Assembly: GCF_902489365.1 (NCBI RefSeq) | Contig: NZ_CABTZR010000026.1 | Location: 1-28,780 of the forward strand | Source: an uncultured Corynebacterium sp. | GTDB lineage: Bacteria; Actinomycetota; Actinomycetes; Mycobacteriales; Mycobacteriaceae | Direction of reading: 5' to 3' | Length of the DNA stretch: 28,780 nt | Shown: in pieces, positions 1 to 6,638 of the stretch | Layout: each line of letters begins with the position of its first letter | How positions within the stretch are numbered: the first letter of the stretch is position 1 | Program-made: the position numbers and the translations under genes | The notes under the pieces: model-generated | The model's database searches: none | What the model was told of the DNA's origin: nothing | The model's input: only the letters and a program-made list of their open reading frames with translations

Positions 1-1
1 G

Positions 2-364
2 GCACAGAAGGCTGGTTTCTTGGCTTCGGATGACGTCGTGCTCATGTCCTTCGACCACGTCCTCGCCCGCGCTTTGGAGGAGGCCGGCAACCTCGCCGAC
101 TCCTACACCCCGCCTGCAGACGCTTCTATCGAGATGTACTCCGGCTCCCCCGGCTTGGACCGTGACTGGCCCATCGACGGCACTACCGAGAACGACCACG
201 TCATCGTGTCCAAGCTGGCCGAGATGTACACCGGCTCCGGCTCGCTGAGCTTCACCGAGTTCTGCGAGCGCGAGGTGGAGTACGACGTGCCGCTAGTCCT
301 GTTACCGGCCAACGTGGAGCGCGCCAAGCACATGGCCGCGACCCGCAAGCCGCTCAACAACTAG
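2..364 (+). CDS. 3' end of FadB-type 3-hydroxyacyl-CoA dehydrogenase / enoyl-CoA hydratase (partial)
   Basis: The reading frame is open from the window edge, so this is the C-terminal ~120 residues of a larger gene. The TTG at 20 is an internal codon, not a credible start. Recognisable spacing: GFL near the edge, then MSFDHVLARA, LADSYTPPA, a short LAEMYTGSG segment, and a terminal ERAKHMAATRKPLNN. In the long FadB/FadJ-like beta-oxidation proteins I recall the same order (D-x-V, LA..YTPPA, the LA..LTGG segment, HM..TGKPL.N) at the extreme C-terminus, in the helical region after the hydratase and dehydrogenase domains. The role would be hydration and NAD-dependent oxidation of enoyl-CoA intermediates in the cytoplasm. 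The nearby acyl-CoA dehydrogenase and TetR gene support this. The assignment rests on tail similarity read by eye; the catalytic domains lie outside the window. Confidence 0.62.
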   Translation, partial: AQKAGFLASDDVVLMSFDHVLARALEEAGNLADSYTPPADASIEMYSGSPGLDRDWPIDGTTENDHVIVSKLAEMYTGSGSLSFTEFCEREVEYDVPLVLLPANVERAKHMAATRKPLNN

Positions 365-385
365 CCCCGGCCGCTTCTATTTCCC

Positions 386-420
386 AACCCCGCTCCCTTT
401 TTCGGAGTGGGGTTTCTCCT
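386..420 (+). terminator. Rho-independent terminator after the FadB-like gene
   Basis: An 11-bp stem (386-396 with 404-414, one G-T wobble) closes a 7-nt CTTTTTC loop and is followed by TTCTCCTTGTT. It lies 22 bp after the stop codon at 364 and should end transcription of the beta-oxidation gene before the repeat-rich islet. Confidence 0.8.
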
Positions 421-440
421 TGTTCATTGCGACCTGAACC

Positions 441-500
441 GGCAATTGACAGGCAGGTTTAAGCTGGTCACTTGCAAGTTTGAGCTGGGCATTCTGTGTA
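441..500. repeat. Short direct repeats resembling an insertion-sequence end
   Basis: GTTTAAGCTGG (457-467) and GTTTGAGCTGG (478-488) are 21 bp apart, just after TTGACA at 446-451. No ORF is associated. Ends with repeated short motifs occur in some IS families (IS21-like elements, for example), so this could be a leftover end. I cannot identify a family, and a regulatory repeat is equally possible. Confidence 0.3.
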
Positions 501-518
501 CAGCTTTTAGCCATGCAC

Positions 519-644
519 ATGGTTCTACTTAAAAGGCATTAGTCACATGGTTTACTTGCCCCCAAGTAAACCATCTAGGCGTTTACAAACGGTTCGTTTG
601 CCCCCAAACAAACCTTTTCACTAATGCCTTCTGAATGAAACCAT
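519..644. repeat. Structured interspersed repeat, copy A (terminal inverted repeat enclosing two hairpins)
   Basis: The outer inverted repeat has a perfect 11-bp core (AAGGCATTAGT 533-543, ACTAATGCCTT 620-630) and extends imperfectly to ATGG at 519 and CCAT at 641-644. Inside, hairpin 1 is a perfect 12-bp stem (547-558 with 563-574) with loop CCCC. Hairpin 2 is a 10-bp stem with one mismatch (591-600 with 605-614), also with loop CCCC. The fold would be a three-way junction. It shares a nearly identical right half with copy B (1711-1840) and the same architecture as copy C (11621-11750). It begins 155 bp after the FadB-like stop and ends 33 bp before the 3' end of the nuclease gene. The 365-677 gap otherwise holds only the terminator and short direct repeats. 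Confidence 0.85.
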
Positions 645-677
645 CTGGCAGCGCCCTCGTGCTGACAAGGAGGCTCG

Positions 678-1589
678 CTAGGCTGAACGAGGTTGCACGG
701 TGTTTAACGCACCGCGCACCTCGTTAAGAACCTGTTCTCGGTTCTGGAGAAGATCCCGTGGTGAGTAACGCAGCACGATGTATCCGAGATTCTGAAGGTA
801 TTTCTCTCTTTGCCGCTCAGCCCGTATCACCGCTTCGGTAGATTTTCCGTAGGTCGCTCCGTCGTACTTCACAGCGCCGTCTATTTCCATGATGACTTTG
901 CCGTTGAGAAGCAAGTCCGGCCGATACCCACCCTGAAGCTCTGGCTGAACCACGAGTTTCTTTCCCAGGCCTTCCACAATCAACATGCCGCGCGCATAGG
1001 ACTCATAGGGAGATTCGGCGAGGGCGGTAGCATGCATAACCACTTTCCTAGCCTGAGCAGCACCTTTTACACGGCCCATTGCCGTGATCATTGACTGTAA
1101 ATCGTCAACGCTAACGAGTCGTTTGCGCAAAGCGGAGTCGACAGTCATCAGCCCTTCCTCAAACGTCGCAAGCCGTGCGACGTCGATGCAGGTGCGCGCA
1201 ACCGACGTGCACCGAAGCCCGAAGCGCTCCATAATGTCTGAGGTTGGCAGCCACATTTTTCGGTACATCACCTTGCTATCCCATTGCTGTCGCGGCGGGA
1301 CTGTTTTGGATTGCCGTGCTAGAACAACCTGTGCGTCCCGAGACGACAGCGTCCACAAGCCCAACAGTTTGGCCGCAGATCTTTCCACGAGAACTGACCG
1401 ATGAGCGCTACGCCCGAAGGCAACGATGTCAAAGAGATGGCGTTGGTAGTAAGGAAGAGCTGAATAGTACTCGCTGTTTATCGCGTAACGCGAGGTGAGG
1501 CGGATAAGTTCACCTGAAGCAAGTTGTTTCCACACAGGGTGGTTGTTCGAAAGGGGTCGTAGGTAAATGAGGTGTGAATCGTCAATCAT
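678..1589 (-). CDS. DUF559-domain protein, AbiEi-like N-terminus with Vsr/PD-(D/E)xK-type nuclease fold
   Basis: This 303-aa cytoplasmic protein has no signal peptide or membrane segment. The C-terminal third carries RPDLLL, then IMEIDG..KYDG, then ERQREKYLQNLGYIVLRYS: the D ... E-x-D-x-x-x-K layout of DUF559 endonuclease-like domains related to Vsr. The N-terminal half resembles the winged-helix region seen in actinobacterial 'AbiEi antitoxin/DUF559' proteins, which often stand alone as here. Neither a toxin partner nor a methyltransferase is adjacent. I chose the ATG at 1589 because GGAAG lies just before it; a TTG at 1619 would add ten residues. The gene lies between two direct copies of the structured repeat, which suggests an accessory islet. 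A DNA repair or defence nuclease is likely by family, but the substrate is unknown. Confidence 0.72.
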   Translation of the reverse strand: MIDDSHLIYLRPLSNNHPVWKQLASGELIRLTSRYAINSEYYSALPYYQRHLFDIVAFGRSAHRSVLVERSAAKLLGLWTLSSRDAQVVLARQSKTVPPRQQWDSKVMYRKMWLPTSDIMERFGLRCTSVARTCIDVARLATFEEGLMTVDSALRKRLVSVDDLQSMITAMGRVKGAAQARKVVMHATALAESPYESYARGMLIVEGLGKKLVVQPELQGGYRPDLLLNGKVIMEIDGAVKYDGATYGKSTEAVIRAERQREKYLQNLGYIVLRYSPRDLLQNREQVLNEVRGALNTVQPRSA

Positions 1590-1710
1590 GCTTCCATCAT
1601 CATGGCTTCCAGCCCTCAAAAGCTACGGTCGATTCCCCGTCTGTGGATAACTTCAACTCATCCATCGAATTGGCTGATCTTTCAACAAAGTAATCCACAA
1701 GGTTCCACTC

Positions 1711-1840
1711 ACAAGGCTTCACTCAGAAGTCTCTAGTCAAAAGGCTCATTTGCACCCAAGTAAACCTTCTAACAGCACAAAGAAGGTTCGTTTGCCCCCA
1801 AACAAACCTTCTCACTAATGCCTTCTGAGCAGAACCATCT
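1711..1840. repeat. Structured interspersed repeat, copy B
   Basis: Same orientation as copy A. The right half, from GGTTCGTTTG onward (1785-1840), matches A with about five differences in 56 nt. Hairpin 2 is a 14-bp stem with one mismatch (1781-1794 with 1799-1812, loop CCCC). Hairpin 1 is degraded: its arms 1741-1752 and 1757-1768 differ at three positions, with loop CACC. The outer arms 1711-1737 and 1814-1840 still pair at about two thirds of positions, although the AAGGCATTAGT core is intact only on the right side. The copy starts about 120 bp upstream of the nuclease start. The 1620-1953 gap otherwise contains only a tRNA-like remnant. Confidence 0.8.
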
Positions 1841-1866
1841 TCGGCCGCTCACGGCGGTTCCAATAG

Positions 1867-1895
1867 AGGCCTCCCCACCAGGACTCGAACCTAGA
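1867..1895 (-). other. tRNA 3'-end-like remnant (T-arm plus acceptor strand)
   Basis: On the minus strand a T-arm is readable: stem CTAGG/CCTGG (1894-1890 with 1882-1878), loop TTCGAGT, followed by TGGGGAG, a discriminator G and CCT. No D-arm or anticodon arm with proper pairing precedes it, so this is not an intact tRNA. tRNA 3' fragments of this kind are typical of integrase attachment-site scars. No integrase gene is in the window. Confidence 0.5.
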
Positions 1896-1953
1896 ATGAC
1901 CGCGATAGTGGGAAAAAGATGGGCACGGTGGAATATGGGGCCACTTCGAAACG

Positions 1954-3129
1954 CTACTTGTAGGCCGAAAAGCCCGTAATCTTCTTGCCCATAATCAGGG
2001 ACTGCACGGTATCGGTTCCTTCGTAGGTGTGCATGGCCTCGATGTCAGCGAAATGCCGCGCGATGTCGTTTTCTAGCAGGATTCCCACCCCGCCAAGCAT
2101 GTCGCGGGCATCGGAGGCGATGCGGCGAGCAGCACGCGTGTTGTGCAGCTTTGCCGCTGAGGCCTGCTCCGGGGCCAGGGTCCCTGCGGTTTCGCGCAAA
2201 GAAACCTCACGGCAGGTCAGCATCATCTGGCTCAAATCGAGGACCATGTTAGCCAAGCGCTGCTGAATGATCTGCGCCTTCGCCAGCTCACGGCCAAACT
2301 GCACGCGCTCCAGCACGTACGAGCGAGCAATCTCATAGCACGCCACCGCCGAGCCCAGCGCCATCCAGGACACACCAATGCGGGTAGCGGTGAGAACGCG
2401 GGAAACATCCTTGAAGCTGCGGCACCCCAGCAGTTGGTTGGCGGCGGGGATTCGGCAATCAGTCAACGTAATGTGCGCCTGATGGATAGCGCGCAGGGAG
2501 AGCTTGCCTTCAATCACCGAAGCCGAATAGCCAGGAGCCTCCTGCGGCACGATGAAACCGCCAACATTGCCATCCTCCATGCGCGCATAAATGATCGTGA
2601 TTCCGCCGGAAGCGCCGTTGCCGATCCACTTCTTTTCACCGTTAAGCACCCATTCATCGCCATCGCGTACCGCGGTGGTCTCCAAAGCAATTGAGTCCGA
2701 GCCGTGAGCGGGCTCCGTCAGCCCGAAGGCGCCAAGCAAAGAGCACGAAGCCATCCGCGGCAAATACGAAGCCTGCTGCTCCGGAGAACCCAGCATAGAA
2801 ATAGAGCGCATAGCCAGCCCCGCCTGCACCGCAATCACCGTGCCCATCGAAGCATCCGCGCGCGTGACCTCCATGAGCGCCAAGCCAGCGCCGAGCGTCG
2901 ACATCTGTTCATGGCCTTCCACCGCGAGGCCATCCGTCATCACGTCTAAGTCACCCAAGCGCTGAACCAGGTCCAGCGGGTACTCCGCGGCCTGCCAGTG
3001 CTGGTTGATCACTGGGGCAGAGTACTCACGAAACTGCGCTGCACGCTTCCACCCTGCAGCATCGGACTCAGAGAGGTCGTCAAAAACACCGAGGAAATCA
3101 GTGGTCGGCTCGAAGAGGTTGTGAGACAT
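1954..3129 (-). CDS. Acyl-CoA dehydrogenase (glutaryl-CoA dehydrogenase-like)
   Basis: This is a 391-aa flavoenzyme that would desaturate an acyl-CoA at the alpha-beta position in the cytoplasm. The family layout is complete: a helical N-terminal domain, the FAD-contacting segment LLGAFGLTEPAHGSDS, the EKKWIGNG strand, the R.QFGR motif in the C-terminal helical domain (VLERVQFGRELAKAQ), RDMLGGVGI, and MHTYEGTDTVQ. The Glu in that last motif (about residue 370) is the catalytic base position of the glutaryl/isovaleryl type. I chose the ATG at 3129, preceded by GGAGAAC, over the upstream in-frame ATG at 3195, which would add an unlike 22-residue leader. A divergent TetR gene lies 245 bp away and probably controls it. 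The exact acyl substrate cannot be read from sequence. Confidence 0.88.
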   Translation of the reverse strand: MSHNLFEPTTDFLGVFDDLSESDAAGWKRAAQFREYSAPVINQHWQAAEYPLDLVQRLGDLDVMTDGLAVEGHEQMSTLGAGLALMEVTRADASMGTVIAVQAGLAMRSISMLGSPEQQASYLPRMASCSLLGAFGLTEPAHGSDSIALETTAVRDGDEWVLNGEKKWIGNGASGGITIIYARMEDGNVGGFIVPQEAPGYSASVIEGKLSLRAIHQAHITLTDCRIPAANQLLGCRSFKDVSRVLTATRIGVSWMALGSAVACYEIARSYVLERVQFGRELAKAQIIQQRLANMVLDLSQMMLTCREVSLRETAGTLAPEQASAAKLHNTRAARRIASDARDMLGGVGILLENDIARHFADIEAMHTYEGTDTVQSLIMGKKITGFSAYK

Positions 3130-3374
3130 GGTGAGTTCTCCAATAAACAGGCAATACGAATGGCTATTAGCCACAATTGTGACTTGACTCTCCATCGGCT
3201 GTCAAGCTGTCCCACGCATAAGGTAAAACGACCACACATAACGCAGCACTTCCGCATATAACGCAACACGACCACGCAAGCACAGCCACCAGACAAACCA
3301 GCCCCCAACCGTCCCCCACAACCCACATCGCAGGTACACTAACCACCATTAGCTAGAACAGGAGGACGCCCGCC
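3130..3374. promoter_or_regulatory. Divergent control region between acyl-CoA dehydrogenase and TetR gene
   Basis: This region holds a 6-bp inverted repeat CTTGAC (3183-3188) / GTCAAG (3201-3206) and an imperfect direct repeat of period 20, ATAACGCARCAC, at about 3238-3249 and 3258-3269, with CGACCAC flanking both units. AGGAGG at 3360-3365 is the ribosome binding site of the TetR gene. The repeats are plausible operators, but I cannot assign a protein to either. Confidence 0.45.
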
Positions 3375-3932
3375 ATGGCCAACCAAAGACGCCGTGACCA
3401 AATCGCCGCCGCCGCACTCGACCTCTTTGACCAGCGCGGCTACCACGCCACCGGCATGGAGGACATCGCCAAAGCCGTCGGCATGCGCGCCTCCAGCCTG
3501 TACAACCACTTCTCCTCCAAGCAGGAACTCCTCGCTGAAGTCACCATCACCGCCATGGAGGATCTCCTTCGCGCCAACGCCGCCTGCCTCGCCGGGCTGA
3601 GCGATCCCCGCGACAAGCTCGTCGCTACCATGAAAGCCCACGTCATCTACCACGCCACCCACGCCCGCCGCGTCCGCGTGGTCAACAACGAGCTCACCAA
3701 CCTTGAAGAGCCCCACAAGTCCGTCGTGCTCCAGCTGCGCCGCGATTATGTCGCGCGCTGGATGGCCGTGGTCAACGAGGGCGATTTCCACGCGGAGAAC
3801 CTCAAAATCGCCTGCTGGGCGCTCATCGACATGGGCATAGGTGTGGCCCAATGGTTTAGCCCCGACGGTGATTACACCGCCGAGGCTTTAGGTGACATGT
3901 ACGGCCAGTTCGCCCTGCGCCAACTTACTTAG
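3375..3932 (+). CDS. TetR-family transcriptional regulator
   Basis: This 185-aa cytoplasmic repressor has the usual TetR N-terminal helix-turn-helix: RRDQIAAAALDLFDQRGY, then MEDIAKAVGMRASSLYNHFSSKQELL (residues ~28-53). The C-terminal ligand-binding helices include RVRVVNNELTNLEEPHK and RRDYVARWMAVV, reminiscent of KstR2/FadR-type regulators that sense acyl-CoA. A strong ribosome binding site (AGGAGG, 9 nt upstream) supports the ATG at 3375. It is divergent from the acyl-CoA dehydrogenase and likely regulates that gene and itself; this is inferred from position. The stop overlaps the convergent anti-sigma gene by 4 nt. Confidence 0.88.
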   Translation: MANQRRRDQIAAAALDLFDQRGYHATGMEDIAKAVGMRASSLYNHFSSKQELLAEVTITAMEDLLRANAACLAGLSDPRDKLVATMKAHVIYHATHARRVRVVNNELTNLEEPHKSVVLQLRRDYVARWMAVVNEGDFHAENLKIACWALIDMGIGVAQWFSPDGDYTAEALGDMYGQFALRQLT

Positions 3933-4978
3933 GGCGCGCAGCCAATCTGCTGCTCTTCCTCGCGCCCATCCGGGTACTGCACGCGCACGCGAGAATAGAC
4001 CTCGGCGTGGTAGCCGCACGCCACGCGCTTGTCGACGACCACCTTGACGCGATCCTCACTGAATTTGCCCTCCGCGCAGTTGGGGTCACAGTCATTTTCG
4101 ATGGCCACGCCCTCTGCCTCCGCGGAGTCGGCTCCCCAGCGCTGCCAGTCCAACTCGTTGACCAGGTAATTATTGTCAGCGCACGCTAGCGAGATTCGGT
4201 CTGGCCCCTCCAGGCCAGTGACGGACACGCAGTCCAAAATTGCGGTGGCATCGATGGTGGTTTCCACGTCTGGGCCTACGAGGCCAACCACGCGCACCAG
4301 TTGGCCGGTAGCAGGCAAGACGGAGAAGGAGACGCGGTCAGAATCGCGAATTACGGTGACCAGCTGGTCCTCGCCTTCGCCCTCAACAGTGCCGACCTCA
4401 TTACCCTCCGCTTCCGCCAGCATGTCATAGGCGATCTTCTGTTGCTCGCTACTCAGGCCCGGCTGGAGCAGCAGCTCCAGCGCGCCTAGCGCGCGATTCG
4501 GGGCGGAATCCACCAACTTCTCCAAGCCGGCACGGTCGGTCGCCACGACGAGATCCTCCGGGTTGATGGAGGGCTGCGGATCGAAGCCTGGCACCTCGCC
4601 CTGTGAGGAAACCTCCACCGCACCGCCAGCATCCACCGCATATTCGGTGATTGCAGTGGCATCGCCGAGGGTATCGACGCGCTTCATGTATTCCTTCGCG
4701 GTCACGCCTTTATCCACGGCATCCGGCTGGGTCGCGGCAGCTTCGCCGGCCTGGGTCAAAATCTCCGCAGCCGAGGCCACGGGCTCCGAGTTATTAAGCA
4801 GCGGGAAGGCTCCGCCGATCAGCGCGAGCACCGCGACGGAAGCCGCCGCAATAGTCCACGTGGGGCGGCCCTTCGTGATCTTTGCGAGGGTGTCTTCGGA
4901 GCGGGCGAGGGATGCGTCGTCAAGCGCGGCGTCCGGAACCGGATTGGCGGCGCGGAGTTTGTCGAGAGAGTTAGACAT
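3929..4978 (-). CDS. CU044_5270-type membrane anti-sigma factor
   Basis: This 349-aa single-pass membrane protein has a cytoplasmic N-terminus of ~40 residues, one hydrophobic segment at about 40-61 (TIAAASVAVLALIGGAFPLL), then a large acidic extracytoplasmic domain with Cys pairs near the C-terminus (NDCDPNC, and two more Cys in the last 35 residues). The start lies inside the 3' end of an ECF sigma gene (8-nt overlap), the arrangement of actinobacterial CU044_5270 proteins and their sigma partners. The N-terminal segment would bind and sequester the sigma factor, and the outer domain would sense the signal. No zinc-binding anti-sigma motif is visible. Membership was judged by architecture, so the name is less certain than the role. 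Confidence 0.72.
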   Translation of the reverse strand: MSNSLDKLRAANPVPDAALDDASLARSEDTLAKITKGRPTWTIAAASVAVLALIGGAFPLLNNSEPVASAAEILTQAGEAAATQPDAVDKGVTAKEYMKRVDTLGDATAITEYAVDAGGAVEVSSQGEVPGFDPQPSINPEDLVVATDRAGLEKLVDSAPNRALGALELLLQPGLSSEQQKIAYDMLAEAEGNEVGTVEGEGEDQLVTVIRDSDRVSFSVLPATGQLVRVVGLVGPDVETTIDATAILDCVSVTGLEGPDRISLACADNNYLVNELDWQRWGADSAEAEGVAIENDCDPNCAEGKFSEDRVKVVVDKRVACGYHAEVYSRVRVQYPDGREEEQQIGCAP

Positions 4979-5465
4979 CGGTTTCTCCTGTGAGTTCGGA
5001 AAGGTGGGTGCGTGCGCGGTGCAGGCGAACGCGCACGTTGTTGCGGGAAATGCCGAGGACCTCGGCGATATCGGGGTGGTCGAGTCCCTCCCAGGCGTGG
5101 AGAGTGAGAATTTCGCGCTCGGCGTGCGAGAGCTGCATCAGCGCGCGCGTGATGTCGAGGTTGGCATCGACAGCGTCATAGCCGGCATAAGACTCCAGCT
5201 CATGATCATCGAGGTTCTCCGTCTCCTGGCGGGTGCGGTAGAACTCGCGCATCACGTTGCGGGCGATGCCATACAGCCACGGCAGCGGCGTGCCGCGCAA
5301 CGAGTCGAAGCCGGCCCACGCCCGCTCGAAAACGTCGGCCGCCAGCTCTTCGGCGTGGCTCGGTGGGACGCGGCGGCGCAGATACGCCAGCACCGCCGGA
5401 TAATGCTCGCGAAACAGGCGGGAAAACTCCCGCTTGCGCGAACCAGGCAAGGTAAGGACAGACAC
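4971..5465 (-). CDS. ECF (group 4) RNA polymerase sigma factor
   Basis: This 164-aa protein has the two minimal sigma regions. Region 2 includes FREHYPAVLAYLRRRV, AEELAADVFERAWAGF and LPWLYGIARNVMREFYR (residues ~17-77). Region 4 includes LSHAEREILTLHAWEGL, then the DIAEVLGISRNNVRVRLHRAR helix-turn-helix (to ~152). The start is GTG at 5465 with GGAG 9 nt upstream. It overlaps the downstream membrane anti-sigma gene by 8 nt, so the pair is translationally coupled. The inducing signal and the regulon are unknown. Confidence 0.92.
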   Translation of the reverse strand: MSVLTLPGSRKREFSRLFREHYPAVLAYLRRRVPPSHAEELAADVFERAWAGFDSLRGTPLPWLYGIARNVMREFYRTRQETENLDDHELESYAGYDAVDANLDITRALMQLSHAEREILTLHAWEGLDHPDIAEVLGISRNNVRVRLHRARTHLSELTGETDV

Positions 5466-5559
5466 TAATAAAACTCCAGAATGCTAATGGGCTCACTGAG
5501 TATGTTGCACTAGACGCCCGAGCGTTACAGCACAGCAATGAAATGGTTTACTAAAGGGG

Positions 5560-6600
5560 ATGGAACCACTCGAGCTCTCCGCCCTGACGGGCACGCAATC
5601 GCGCACCTACGGCACGCGCAAGATCACCAAGGACATGATCTCAGCGCCCGTGCATGTGGCTATTGCGCTGTGGGATGAGCGCTGGGACTCCGCCGAAAAC
5701 GGAACTGTCGACGGCTGGGTCATCGCCGTCAACACCAAGAAAACGCGCTTCGTGCGCAAAGGACAGATCAAGAAGGGCGACATCGTTGAGGTGGCCGTCC
5801 GCGAATTCGAAAAGGCCACCAAGGGGATCCGGGGACGCAGGTGGATCGTCACCGGGCGCCGGCAAGCGGCACTGCGCGCCGCGCTGGAGGAACGCGGCTA
5901 TGCCGTGACGGGGAGTTTTGCGGAGGAGAATAGGGCGTCGAAAAGCGCCAGCTCCGTGCGGCGCAAGCAGGCCGGAATCACCGCGCGCCGCGCGAAGAAG
6001 GAAGGCGAGGCCCCGCGTAAGAAGCAGGTAGTAAAGGTGGACACACCGAAGGCACACTGGTGGCCGAACTTCTCGACGGCCTCCTCCTGGCCCGAGGGCG
6101 CCACCGTGCGCATCGCCACGGATGCCTCCTCGGACACGGTGTTCAAGGGCTCCATGTGCTTCGTGGCCAGCAACGGCGATTACCGGTTGCGCACGCGCAA
6201 AACGACGGCCAGCACCGATGAGCTCGAGCTCGAATCCCTCACCCTGGCGTTGAAATACCTGCTCAAGGTCGGGGCCACCAAGGCGATCATCGAGTCGGAC
6301 TCAGTAGCCGCTCTGGAAGCGGTGGAGCAGATTCGGAAGAAGGGCTCGAAGGCGGTGCGCTCGCGCGGGGTGTGGCGCGGACTGTCTTCCGGCTCGCGTT
6401 CGCGCTTCCAGCAGGCGTGGCATGACGTGGAGGGAGTCTGCGAGGTGACCATCCGCCGCGTGATGGGGCATGCGGGTGACCCGCTGAACCGGGCGGCGGA
6501 CCAGATTGCGTACATGGGACTGCGGGCGATTGCGCATCCGATGAAGCAATCACGCGCCACGCTGAAAGAAGGCATCAGGAAGGCGTTGGCCAAGCTCTAA
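5560..6600 (+). CDS. Ribonuclease H-domain protein with an unfamiliar N-terminal domain
   Basis: This is a 346-aa cytoplasmic protein. The C-terminal half (about 180-325) has the RNase HI catalytic set: D188 in IATDASSD, E223 in DELELES, D247 in IIESDS, and D314 in GHAGDPLNRAADQIA, the standard tail motif. It should cleave RNA in RNA-DNA hybrids. The N-terminal ~115 residues include WVIAVNTKKTRFVRKGQIKKGD and GRRWIVTG, which I do not recognise as the usual hybrid-binding domain, and a Lys/Arg-rich linker (about 125-158) joins the halves. The ATG at 5560 touches AAAGGGG directly, so there is no normal Shine-Dalgarno spacing. A leaderless start, or the later ATG at 5635, is possible. It stands alone between the sigma gene and a membrane protein. 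Confidence 0.82.
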   Translation: MEPLELSALTGTQSRTYGTRKITKDMISAPVHVAIALWDERWDSAENGTVDGWVIAVNTKKTRFVRKGQIKKGDIVEVAVREFEKATKGIRGRRWIVTGRRQAALRAALEERGYAVTGSFAEENRASKSASSVRRKQAGITARRAKKEGEAPRKKQVVKVDTPKAHWWPNFSTASSWPEGATVRIATDASSDTVFKGSMCFVASNGDYRLRTRKTTASTDELELESLTLALKYLLKVGATKAIIESDSVAALEAVEQIRKKGSKAVRSRGVWRGLSSGSRSRFQQAWHDVEGVCEVTIRRVMGHAGDPLNRAADQIAYMGLRAIAHPMKQSRATLKEGIRKALAKL

Positions 6601-6638
6601 TTCGGGGTTCGGTACACGAGTGACCTAGGGTAAATCGC

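Noticed and set aside
519..1840. CRISPR array suggested by repeats with spacers
   Set aside because: The repeats are palindromic, unequal in spacing and only two to three copies; no cas genes are present and the intervening sequence is a gene.
1871..1942. Complete tRNA gene on the minus strand
   Set aside because: GGCCCCA at 1942-1936 could pair with five of seven acceptor bases, but no D-arm or anticodon stem can be formed between, so only a 3' remnant is supported.
5641..6057. Minus-strand ORF inside the RNase H gene
   Set aside because: Its low-complexity, Arg/Pro/Ala-rich translation mirrors the GC-rich coding strand; it is a shadow of the real gene.
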